Below, piece by piece: positions 1 through 5,494 of a stretch of DNA of 5,523 nt; the first letter of the stretch is position 1; each line of letters opens with the position of its first letter. The notes below the pieces were generated by a model. The model worked only from the letters and a program-made list of their open reading frames with translations. It did no database searches and was not told the DNA's origin. The translations under genes were made by a program, and so were the position numbers. The DNA comes from JAABYT01 sp041581935 (GTDB lineage Bacteria > Pseudomonadota > Gammaproteobacteria > HK1): contig JBFICP010000226.1 of NCBI GenBank assembly GCA_041581935.1, positions 1-5,523 on the forward strand, read 5' to 3'.

Positions 1-74
1 CGACCAACGAGCGACATGAGCTCGCGATGCTCCGACGCGAGCTCGTGGTACACGTGCTCGAATGACGGGTTCAC
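1..74 (-). CDS. Possible 5' end of an unidentified protein gene, cut by the left edge
   Basis: An open minus-strand frame begins at a GTG at 72-74 and runs off the left edge without a stop. The visible start reads MNPSFEHVYHELASEHRELM and continues SLVG, a composition rich in Glu, His and Leu that looks more like real protein than the Ser/Cys/Arg-rich reading of the opposite strand. The frame is closed upstream by a stop at 108-110, and GTG is the only usual start before an in-frame ATG at 15-17. No convincing SD precedes either start, which is the main weakness. If real, the gene is divergent from the CBS-domain gene with about 42 nt between the starts. No family can be assigned from about 24 residues. 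The alternative is a plus-strand gene ending at 120, discussed under rejected items. Confidence 0.3.
   Translation of the reverse strand, partial: MNPSFEHVYHELASEHRELMSLVG
15..47. repeat. Perfect GC-rich inverted repeat (hairpin)
   Basis: GAGCTCGCG at 18-26 is mirrored exactly by CGCGAGCTC at 36-44 around a 9-nt loop. Two more Watson-Crick pairs (15/47 and 16/46) and one G-U pair (17/45) extend the stem to 12 bp. There is no T-run on either side, so it does not look like a standard intrinsic terminator. It may simply reflect repeated Glu-Leu/Arg-Glu-Leu codons in the possible minus-strand gene. Confidence 0.5.
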
Positions 75-116
75 GGCCGCCGCCCGCGGATTCGTGGCAC
101 TGGAGGATCAAGCGTC

Positions 117-542
117 ATGAGCGAGCGAAATCTTCTCGTAGAGGATGTCATGAGCACGGACGTCTTCACTTTGGAACGAAATGACAAGCTGAGCATAGCC
201 GATGACGTGATGAAGCAGAAACGTATCAGGCACATTCCGATTCTCGATAGCGACGGTCAGCTGAGCGGGATCATCACGCAACGGGACCTGTTCCGCGGAA
301 TTCTTCTTCGATCGCTCGGATTCGGTAGCCGCGCCGAGGAAAAAATGCTCGAAAGCTATTCGGTCAAAGACGCAATGAAAGAGGACCTTATCACCACTAC
401 CCCGGACACACCGATTGCCGACGCGGCACGACTGATGCTGAGCAATAAAATCGGTTGCCTGCCGGTCCTCGACGGTGAGCGTCTTGTCGGACTCATCAGC
501 GAAGCCGATTTCGTAAAGCAATTCGCGGGCAACGATTCGTAA
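117..542 (+). CDS. Two-CBS-domain protein (stand-alone CBS pair)
   Basis: A cytosolic 141-aa protein made almost entirely of two CBS domains, at about residues 7-62 and 82-137. The typical second halves of the motif are visible: RHIPILDSDGQLSG followed by IITQRDL in the first, and GCLPVLDGERLVGLISEADF in the second. In this family the two motifs fold together as a Bateman module that usually binds AMP, ATP or related adenosine ligands, and stand-alone versions are thought to act as energy or stress sensors. No enzyme, channel or DNA-binding domain is attached, so the partner is unknown. The ATG at 117 is preceded by a GGAGG at 102-106 with about 10 nt of spacing. A usp gene follows 88 nt downstream on the same strand with no obvious terminator between, so read-through is possible, although usp appears to have its own promoter. 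Length is normal for the family and no truncation is seen. Confidence 0.93.
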   Translation: MSERNLLVEDVMSTDVFTLERNDKLSIADDVMKQKRIRHIPILDSDGQLSGIITQRDLFRGILLRSLGFGSRAEEKMLESYSVKDAMKEDLITTTPDTPIADAARLMLSNKIGCLPVLDGERLVGLISEADFVKQFAGNDS

Positions 543-550
543 TCTCAAGC

Positions 551-564
551 TTGACCTGGATCAA
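551..564 (+). promoter_or_regulatory. FNR/Anr-type operator upstream of usp
   Basis: TTGACCTGGATCAA matches the FNR/Anr/Dnr consensus TTGAT-N4-ATCAA at 9 of 10 defined positions, the only change being C for T at position 5. Its centre is at 557.5. A class II FNR promoter would place the start of transcription 41.5 nt downstream, near 599. TAGCCT at 587-592 sits exactly at -12 to -7 for that start, and the AT-rich TTAATA at 592-597 is an alternative -10. That would give a leader of about 32 nt before the usp ATG. The box is intergenic, just after the CBS-gene stop. Which CRP/FNR-family member binds cannot be told from the sequence. Confidence 0.72.
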
Positions 565-630
565 AGGTACCGGTGCATCTCGAAGCTAGCCTTAATAACC
601 TGACAGGAATTCCAGCTGAGAGGTGTCACC

Positions 631-1077
631 ATGTCCGGACAGATTCTGGTACCGGTGGACGGATCGGAGCACGCATTCAGGGCGCTCGACGTGGCGTGCA
701 GTGTCGCTAAATCCGAACAAAAGACCATCAGATTGCTGCACGTTGTGCCCAGTAAGGATATCCCCGAGGCACTCAAGCGATATGCGGAGATTGAGCATAT
801 TCACGATTCACCGGAGTATCTCTACGAGGCCGCGGTCGCAGAAAACATACTGAATGCCGCGCGCGCAAAGGCAGTCGCCGGTGGCGCCGTCGAAGTCGAG
901 TGCTCAATCGAGCACGGTGAGGCTTCCACCGGCATTCTCGAAGTAGCCTCCCGGGAAAACGTCGATACAATCGTATTGGGCACGCGCGGATTGAGCGATA
1001 TTCAGGGAATCGTGCTCGGTAGTGTGGCTCACAAGGTGAGCCATGGGGCCCCCTGCCGAGTGATTACAGTCAAATAG
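631..1077 (+). CDS. Universal stress protein, single domain, ATP-binding type
   Basis: A 148-aa cytosolic protein covering one complete USP (UspA-superfamily) domain. The N-terminal strand and turn ILVPVDGSEHAFRALD (residues 5-20) is typical, and residues 117-131 carry the complete nucleotide-binding signature G-2x-G-9x-G-S (G117, G120, G130, S131). This motif marks the ATP-binding MJ0577/UspF-G-type branch rather than the UspA type that does not bind ATP. Such proteins generally dimerise and support survival under starvation, oxygen limitation or other stress; the exact activity is usually undefined. The ATG at 631 follows an SD-like GAGAGGTG (618-625) about 5-6 nt upstream. The FNR-type box at 551-564 is well placed to drive it, which fits the known FNR/Anr control of several usp genes in proteobacteria. 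It converges with hsp20, with a 47-nt gap. Confidence 0.95.
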   Translation: MSGQILVPVDGSEHAFRALDVACSVAKSEQKTIRLLHVVPSKDIPEALKRYAEIEHIHDSPEYLYEAAVAENILNAARAKAVAGGAVEVECSIEHGEASTGILEVASRENVDTIVLGTRGLSDIQGIVLGSVAHKVSHGAPCRVITVK

Positions 1078-1084
1078 CCGTCAA

Positions 1085-1112
1085 AGCGGGACCGGTCCGT
1101 GCCGATCCCGCT
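1085..1112. terminator. Hairpin between convergent usp and hsp20 (possible bidirectional terminator)
   Basis: AGCGGGACCGG (1085-1095) pairs with CCGATCCCGCT (1102-1112): 10 of 11 pairs form, with one C-A mismatch and a 6-nt loop. It lies 8 nt after the usp stop and 12 nt beyond the hsp20 stop, the expected position for a shared terminator between convergent genes. There is no real T-tract on the plus side and only a TTT on the minus side, so efficient intrinsic termination is uncertain. Confidence 0.5.
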
Positions 1113-1124
1113 CGTCGGTCCGAT

Positions 1125-1685
1125 TTAGGACGCCTTCACCTGAATGCGACGCTGCCTTGCCTTCGCCTCCTTGGTCTTCGGAAGCGTTACTCGAAGCACG
1201 CCTTTGGAAAAGGCGGCCTTGATCTTGTCGATGTCAACGCCTTCGGGTACACGGAAGCTGCGCCTCACACTTCCGTAGCTGCGCTCGCTGAGATGGTAGT
1301 TCTTTTTCTTTTCTTCGCGTTCCTCGCGTTTCTCGGCGCTCATCAGCAGGATGCCGTCCGAGACATCGAGCTCGATATCCTTCTCGTCGATTCCGGGTAG
1401 TTCAACGGAGATCTCGTACTCGGAATCCGATTCCGCGATATCGGCTCTGGTGCCTTGCAGCACGTTTTCGAGCGTGGCGTTTCCGAAACTCCGGAAGGGC
1501 TCCAGGTCCATCAGGCTGCCCATGCTTGTGTGGGGCCAGCCCTCGGGGAAGAGCCGGTTGAATGCACGTTCGAATTCCCCGCGCAGGCCGGTCATCGGCG
1601 AGTAAAGGGCCGCCATGGGCATCCGACCCTCTTTGCCATTGTCGGCACCCTTTTTCACAGCCACGTTCCCTTTTTTAGCTGCCAT
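1125..1685 (-). CDS. hsp20: Small heat-shock protein, Hsp20/alpha-crystallin family
   Basis: A 186-aa ATP-independent holdase chaperone that would bind unfolding cytosolic proteins and hand them to refolding or degrading machines. A Lys-rich N-terminus (about residues 4-18) and a variable helical region are followed by the alpha-crystallin domain at about 80-170. Family landmarks include RADIAESDSEYEISVELPGI (80-99), the ERSYGSVRRSFRVPEGVD stretch (134-151) and the signature KGVLRVTLPK (161-170). The tail carries I-Q-V (181-183), a variant of the C-terminal I-x-I/V motif used in oligomer assembly. The ATG at 1683-1685 has a near-perfect AAGGAGG SD (1694-1700) with 8 nt of spacing, which decides the start. 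It is divergent from the DksA-like gene. The upstream region carries an FNR-type box, a -10-like element and a leader that can fold over the SD. I saw no clear sigma-32 promoter. Family assignment is secure. Confidence 0.96.
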   Translation of the reverse strand: MAAKKGNVAVKKGADNGKEGRMPMAALYSPMTGLRGEFERAFNRLFPEGWPHTSMGSLMDLEPFRSFGNATLENVLQGTRADIAESDSEYEISVELPGIDEKDIELDVSDGILLMSAEKREEREEKKKNYHLSERSYGSVRRSFRVPEGVDIDKIKAAFSKGVLRVTLPKTKEAKARQRRIQVKAS

Positions 1686-1689
1686 TCAA

Positions 1690-1720
1690 GTATCCTCCTT
1701 CTCAAGTTGAACAAAAATAC
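1690..1720 (-). promoter_or_regulatory. Candidate fourU-type RNA thermometer covering the hsp20 SD
   Basis: In the hsp20 leader (minus strand) the sequence GUAUUUUU (1720-1713) can pair without interruption with GGAGGAUAC (its last eight bases, 1697-1690). The pairs in order are G-C, U-A, A-U, U-A, U-G, U-G, U-A and U-G, around a 15-nt loop. The U-run thus lies directly over the SD AGGAGG, as in known fourU thermometers such as the Salmonella agsA leader (agsA also encodes a small heat-shock protein). Three wobble pairs (1721-1723 with 1689-1687) could lengthen the stem toward the start codon. The pairing is read directly from sequence; melting behaviour is inferred. Confidence 0.55.
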
Positions 1721-1728
1721 CCACCTGT

Positions 1729-1736
1729 CTTATATT
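1729..1736 (-). promoter_or_regulatory. Probable -10 element of the hsp20 promoter
   Basis: On the minus strand this stretch reads AATATAAG, containing the overlapping hexamers AATATA (1736-1731) and TATAAG (1734-1729). With a start near 1722-1724 the FNR-type box at 1759-1772 is centred at about -41.5 to -43.5, the usual class II activator position. The resulting leader of about 37-39 nt would start just ahead of the proposed thermometer stem. Confidence 0.6.
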
Positions 1737-1758
1737 GGGTCTACCTGGCCGCATGCAT

Positions 1759-1772
1759 TTGACTTCGATCAA
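1759..1772. promoter_or_regulatory. FNR/Anr-type operator between hsp20 and the DksA-like gene
   Basis: TTGACTTCGATCAA matches TTGAT-N4-ATCAA at 9 of 10 defined positions, with the same C-for-T change as the box upstream of usp. It is embedded in a longer inverted repeat, ATTTGA-N6-TCAAAT (1757-1774). It lies in the 171-nt divergent intergenic region. Its spacing to AATATA/TATAAG strongly favours control of hsp20. In the other direction a class II start would fall near 1807, but the -10 position there (1795-1800, GGCTTG) is poor, so control of the DksA-like gene is doubtful. Confidence 0.75.
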
Positions 1773-1843
1773 ATTTCCAGTGTGTGGATGACCGGGCTTG
1801 TGAAACACCCCGCGGATGGTGTAAATGCATGTATTGCAGCCCC

Positions 1844-1850
1844 GGGAGGT
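1844..1850 (+). promoter_or_regulatory. SD that fixes the GTG start of the DksA-like gene
   Basis: GGGAGGT lies 6 nt before the GTG at 1857. The only upstream in-frame ATG nearby (1788-1790) lacks any SD and would add 23 residues with no resemblance to the family. This site is therefore the basis for calling a GTG start. Confidence 0.8.
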
Positions 1851-1856
1851 AGCGTC

Positions 1857-2237
1857 GTGTCCGAATCCTTCAGCGGACTCAGTGCATCACAGATGGCTGA
1901 GTTGGAAAAAACGCTAAAGAGCCGGCAAGCGGAGCTTCGCGCGGAAGTACGCGGAGAACGCGCCGACTCGGAGAGCGAGCGTGACCGACGCAGTGCCCGC
2001 GAGGTGCAGGACCGTGGCGACGAGGCCAATACCGAGCAATGGCGCGAGGCCAATGCCGCCATGATCGGTCATCACGAGGGGGAGATTCAGGGAATCCAGG
2101 CAGCTCTTTCGCGTTTGGCTTCGGGTACCTACGGACTGTGCGTCGACTGCGGCGAGGAAATCGGTTTTCAGCGCCTCAAGGCCTGGCCGCTGGCGAATCG
2201 CTGCCTCGGTTGCCAGTCGAAGGCTGAATCGGGCTGA
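1857..2237 (+). CDS. DksA/TraR-family zinc-finger protein, short form
   Basis: A 126-aa member of the family that enters the RNA polymerase secondary channel and modulates initiation, often together with ppGpp. The C-terminal zinc finger is complete: C95-x2-C98-x17-C116-x2-C119, within the typical context GTYGLCVDCGEEIG. The preceding region (about 12-88) is charged and helical, fitting the coiled-coil hairpin. The tip motif DxxDxA is present as D52-R-G-D55-E-A57. A57 is 38 residues before the first zinc Cys, the same spacing as A76 to C114 in E. coli DksA as I recall its numbering, so this looks like a DksA-competent member. It is shorter than DksA (151 aa), mainly at the N-terminus. The start is GTG with a good SD. 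It is divergent from hsp20 and ends 4 nt from the convergent USP-like gene. Whether it works as a ppGpp cofactor or a specialised stress paralogue cannot be decided here. Confidence 0.92.
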   Translation: MSESFSGLSASQMAELEKTLKSRQAELRAEVRGERADSESERDRRSAREVQDRGDEANTEQWREANAAMIGHHEGEIQGIQAALSRLASGTYGLCVDCGEEIGFQRLKAWPLANRCLGCQSKAESG

Positions 2238-2241
2238 CGGT

Positions 2242-3078
2242 TCAAGCCACGAGCACCAGGGGTACCGGTAGAGACTCGAGATAGGTACGTACCGCCGCGT
2301 CTTCGAGCTCCGGGCTCTGCTTCGCGAGCACGAGCAGACTGCTCTCACCCGGCACCAGGAGCCGTCCGCGCAGAACCGCGCGATTCTCTGCCACCTGGAG
2401 AAATCGCAGCTCCGTCTCATCGACAATTGCCCTCGCTTCGCGCTCGAGACGCCCGGCGTCATCGCCGCCGTGGTGCGGAAGCAGCACCGTCAAACGGCAC
2501 CCGAGCGCGCGCGTGAGCTTGGCGGCCACGCTGAGGGCTCGCACACCCGCGGAGCCGCCTTCGAACAGCGTCCACACCGGCTTTCGGACCGGCGTCAGGC
2601 GCGGCGTTGTCGCCAGCGTCGACGGAATCGGGGCTCTCGTCGGCCGGCTCGGCGGCGGCGCGCCGAGGAGCGTGTGCGCCAGCCCGTGCACAAACGTGAC
2701 TTCGACGCGGGCCGATGCGGTCAGTGCTTCGCTCAGAATCTGGCCGCGTACGACCCGCACCGTCGATCGTACCGCGCTCGACGCGGTGAGCCGAGCAAGC
2801 TCGTGCCTGAGGCGACGGGCTTCGCCCTGAAGCGCTTGGAGCATTCGGCCGCTGTCGATTTCACGGGTCATTCCCGACAACCGGTCGATCTCCCTCGCGA
2901 CGGGCAGGTCCGCAATGCGCAGAAGGTTTTCGTCCTCGACGAATATGACTTCGAGATCGGTGCCGATGTGCGCAGCCAACGCCGACGCCATTTCGAGTGT
3001 CTCGCCGCAGCGCCGGGTCGCACTGATCGCCACCACGATGGGTGTAGTCGTGCCGGTCCCGGTCGATTCAGTCGCCAT
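2242..3078 (-). CDS. Tandem USP-like protein of unknown function, coupled to the Lon-like gene
   Basis: A 278-aa protein that I read as two degenerate universal-stress-protein folds. The first (about 12-140) begins with a PIVVAIS strand, an alpha-helix and a second strand DLEVIFVEDENLLRIA. A Pro/Thr-rich linker follows (about 140-165). The second half (about 166-278) opens with KPVWTLFEGGSAGVRALSVA and a strand CRLTVLLPHH, and ends PVPLVLVA, like the last strand of a USP domain. Neither half has the G-2x-G-9x-G-S nucleotide motif, so ATP binding is not expected. No signal peptide or membrane segment is apparent. I chose the ATG at 3076-3078: it overlaps the end of the Lon-like gene by 11 nt and follows an AAGG, while the longer open frame to 3186 only adds a low-complexity Ser/Arg/Thr stretch antisense-like in character. 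The overlap implies cotranslation with the protease. The fold is inferred by eye, without a search. Confidence 0.72.
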   Translation of the reverse strand: MATESTGTGTTTPIVVAISATRRCGETLEMASALAAHIGTDLEVIFVEDENLLRIADLPVAREIDRLSGMTREIDSGRMLQALQGEARRLRHELARLTASSAVRSTVRVVRGQILSEALTASARVEVTFVHGLAHTLLGAPPPSRPTRAPIPSTLATTPRLTPVRKPVWTLFEGGSAGVRALSVAAKLTRALGCRLTVLLPHHGGDDAGRLEREARAIVDETELRFLQVAENRAVLRGRLLVPGESSLLVLAKQSPELEDAAVRTYLESLPVPLVLVA

Positions 3079-5494
3079 CGCCCTTGTCGCTGTCGTCGCC
3101 TTTGGCGACGAATTCGCGGCGGATTTCCGACAGCTGGATGAGGCGCTCCTCGACACGTGCGTTGATCGAGTTCTTGGCGAATCCACCCTTCTTGAGCCGA
3201 TCGCCCGCCGGGACCCCCGTCAGGATCTGAATTGCCTCATCGACCGTGGTAACTGCGAAAATGCGAAAATGCTTGTCCTTCACCGCCTGCACGACGTCGT
3301 TTCGCAACATCAGGTGCTTCACGTTGGAGTGCGGAATTATGACGCCGTGCTCGCCGGTCAAGCCGCGATTTTGACAGATATCGAAAAACCCTTCGATCTT
3401 CTCGTTGACCCCACCGATGGCCTGTACCTGTCCGTGCTGGTTAATGGATCCCGTGATCGCAAAGCTTTGTCGTATGGGCGCGTTGGCGAGGGAGGAAAGC
3501 AACGCGCAGAGCTCGGCAAGCGATGCGCTGTCACCATCGATAGAGCCGTAGGACTGCTCGAACACGAGGCTCGCTGCCATGGACACCGGATGCTCCCCCG
3601 CGTAGCGGGACATGAGAAAGTTCGAAAGTATCAGCACACCTTTGGAATGGATCGGGCCACCCAGCTCGATCTCACGCTCGATGTCCACGACCTCTCCATC
3701 ACCGACGCGGGTGGTAGCGGTGATGCGGCCCGGCTGGCCGAACATGAAGTCACCGTGATCGAGCACCGAGAGCCCGTTGATTTGTCCAACGCACTCTCCG
3801 TCGGTGTCTATGAATACGGTTCCACGCCTAATCTCTTCCTGCAGACGCATCTGTACACGGCTGAGTCTGTATCGTTGTTGCTCTATGGCATGTTGAATGT
3901 CTTTTTCTCCGATGCGCTTGCGATTGGCCTGTTGTGCCCAATAGTCCGCTTCCTTGAGAAGGTCGACGATGCTGCGCCGATGCACTGACAGCTTTTCCGC
4001 GTCCTCCGAGATCCGCGATGCGCGCTCGATCACCCGACCGACGGCCTTCCGGTTCATGGGCATGAGTTTCTCGCGTCGCGCGATTGTTGCGATCATTCGC
4101 GCGAACTCAATCTGATTCGCCGGTGTGCGCTCGACGTAATCGTCGAAGTCCGCCGCGACCTTGAACAGATTGCCGAAGTCTGATTCGAGCTCGTGGAGGT
4201 AGTAGTACAGGTACCGCTCGCCCACCAGCACGACCTTCACGTCCAGGGGAATCGGCTCGGGCTCCAATGTGGTGGTGCTGACGAGGCCCAGCGATCGCTC
4301 CGGTGTCTCGATACGGATTTCCCGCGATTGCAGTGCACGTTTCAGACTTTCCCACGCGAACGGCTGCATGAGGACTTTCTGCGCATCGAGAAGCAGGTAA
4401 CCGCCGTTTGCCCGATGCAGTGCGCCCGCCTTGACCAGGGTGAAATCGGTTACCAGGGTACCCATGTGCGCCTGGTGCTCAATGCTGCCCATCAGATTTC
4501 CGTGATTCGGCAGAGTCTCGAGAATGACCGGAGCCCCGCAGGTCTCACAATTGTCCACGAGTAGATTGACCGCGTAGCGCTTGAGCGCAGGGGTCGGCTG
4601 ACCGATGCCCATCAGGCCGGCGAGCGGCGCCGATTCGGGTGCCGCCAGAAAGTCGTTGACGTGTTGAACGATGTCCTGCTCGACGGCGTCGAGGTGTTTC
4701 ACGACCGCGACGATGTCGGCGTAAGCTTCGCGCAAGCTGTCGATCAAATGGCCGACAGCGAATCGGGTGATTTCCCGCTGCAGGGACTGGACGCGTTCCC
4801 GGGTTTCCTTGTGCCAACCCTGGAATTGACGCAGCAGCTTCTGCAGCTGCTCTTGAAGCTCGGTGATCTCTTTCTGAATGCGCGCCTGCTCGGATTCCGG
4901 CAGGTGTTGAAACTGTGTCGGGTCGAGTATCTGTCTCGCTTCGCCGATGGGGGCGAAGGTGAATCCCGCGGGAGTCTCCACGAGCGCGATGCCGCGTTTC
5001 AATCCTTCCTGGCGCAGCCCGTCAAGCGCCTGAACCCGCCGTTCACGAAACTCCTCCTCGATCTCCGCGAGCCGCGCGTGCGTATCTTCGTTGTCGAATG
5101 CCGCCGGAATGACGCTGCCGAGCTCTTCGACGAGCATCTGCATATCCTTTCGCAGGCGCGCTCCCCGGCCCGCCGGCAGTCGCACGGCGATGGGTTGGCG
5201 TGGCTCGGCGAAATTGTGCAGATAGCACCAGTCCGGTGGCTCCGGTTGGGCTCGGGCCAGCTCGCGCACGAGCTCGTCGACGGCGGTGAACTTGCCGACG
5301 CCGGGCACGCCGAGCGCGAAGACGTGGTAGCCGGCCCGGCGGATGCCGAGTCCGAAGCGCAAAGCGTCCATGGCCCGGGTCTGGCCGGCGGCGGCGCCGA
5401 TCTCGTCGAGCTCGTCGCTGCTGATGAAGTCGAGCTGGCGCAGATCGCAGGCCCGGTACAGGGCCTTCGCTGGAAGTGGCTTCGGTGTTCTCAT
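3068..5494 (-). CDS. Lon-type AAA+ ATP-dependent protease (LonB/YcbZ-like, AAA_32 class)
   Basis: An 808-aa cytosolic protease that would unfold and degrade damaged or regulatory proteins. It lacks the N-terminal substrate domain of classical LonA. The N-terminus LPAKALYRACDLRQLDF is typical of the stand-alone Lon-like group. Walker A is G62-VPGVG-K68-F-T70. A charged, probably coiled-coil insertion spans about 197-245. Walker B is YLLLD (366-370). The AAA+ core continues through GERYLYYYLHELESDFGNLF (425-444). The protease domain starts near GQINGLSVLDHGDFMFGQPG (570-589) and contains the Ser-Lys dyad: S656 in DGDSAS and K699 in GGVNEK, 43 residues apart as in E. coli Lon (S679/K722). Both the ATPase and the protease therefore look intact. 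Unusual is a C316-ETC-G pair in the AAA module. The ATG at 5492-5494 fits the family N-terminus, but the SD is weak and the frame stays open to the window edge, so a slightly earlier start is possible. The USP-like gene follows with an 11-nt overlap. It may be related to the P. aeruginosa stress protease AsrA, a comparison from memory. Confidence 0.94.
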   Translation of the reverse strand: MRTPKPLPAKALYRACDLRQLDFISSDELDEIGAAAGQTRAMDALRFGLGIRRAGYHVFALGVPGVGKFTAVDELVRELARAQPEPPDWCYLHNFAEPRQPIAVRLPAGRGARLRKDMQMLVEELGSVIPAAFDNEDTHARLAEIEEEFRERRVQALDGLRQEGLKRGIALVETPAGFTFAPIGEARQILDPTQFQHLPESEQARIQKEITELQEQLQKLLRQFQGWHKETRERVQSLQREITRFAVGHLIDSLREAYADIVAVVKHLDAVEQDIVQHVNDFLAAPESAPLAGLMGIGQPTPALKRYAVNLLVDNCETCGAPVILETLPNHGNLMGSIEHQAHMGTLVTDFTLVKAGALHRANGGYLLLDAQKVLMQPFAWESLKRALQSREIRIETPERSLGLVSTTTLEPEPIPLDVKVVLVGERYLYYYLHELESDFGNLFKVAADFDDYVERTPANQIEFARMIATIARREKLMPMNRKAVGRVIERASRISEDAEKLSVHRRSIVDLLKEADYWAQQANRKRIGEKDIQHAIEQQRYRLSRVQMRLQEEIRRGTVFIDTDGECVGQINGLSVLDHGDFMFGQPGRITATTRVGDGEVVDIEREIELGGPIHSKGVLILSNFLMSRYAGEHPVSMAASLVFEQSYGSIDGDSASLAELCALLSSLANAPIRQSFAITGSINQHGQVQAIGGVNEKIEGFFDICQNRGLTGEHGVIIPHSNVKHLMLRNDVVQAVKDKHFRIFAVTTVDEAIQILTGVPAGDRLKKGGFAKNSINARVEERLIQLSEIRREFVAKGDDSDKGDGD

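Noticed and set aside
98..111. Possible third FNR-type box in front of the CBS gene (ATCAA at 107-111)
   Set aside because: The left half-site is CACTG, which does not match TTGAT, so only a half-site is present.
1..120. Open plus-strand frame from the left edge to a TGA at 118-120, overlapping the CBS-gene ATG as ATGA
   Set aside because: The overlap is the classic operon form, but the encoded tail is rich in Ser, Cys and Trp and looks like the reverse of a real minus-strand frame. It cannot be excluded without sequence to the left.
108..548. 146-aa minus-strand open frame opposite the CBS gene
   Set aside because: It is antisense to a clear two-CBS-domain protein, has no recognisable family features and spans the intergenic edges.
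601..628. TGACA/TGTCA hairpin enclosing the usp SD
   Set aside because: Only a 5-bp stem with an 18-nt loop; too weak to claim a regulatory structure.
1455..1856. Long upstream extension of the DksA-like frame, and the ATG at 1788
   Set aside because: The extension runs antisense through hsp20 and the divergent promoter region. The ATG at 1788 lacks an SD, while the GTG at 1857 has GGGAGGT 6 nt upstream.
1686..1856. Sigma-32 heat-shock promoter for hsp20
   Set aside because: I looked for CTTGAA with a properly spaced CCCCAT-type -10 and found none. The CTTGAG at 1706-1701 is too near the start codon to serve as a -35.
2470..3141. 223-aa plus-strand open frame opposite the USP-like gene
   Set aside because: Arg/Gln/His-rich shadow frame of a GC-rich gene; the minus-strand frame has USP-like strand patterns and is coupled to the Lon-like gene.
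3079..3186. N-terminal extension of the USP-like protein to an ATG at 3186
   Set aside because: The added 36 residues are a low-complexity Ser/Arg/Thr stretch wholly inside the Lon-like coding region; the ATG at 3078 starts just before the first USP-like strand.
2915..3988. 357-aa plus-strand open frame opposite the Lon-like gene
   Set aside because: It lies antisense to the protease domain carrying the catalytic Ser and Lys, and shows no domain of its own. Length alone is explained by codon bias.
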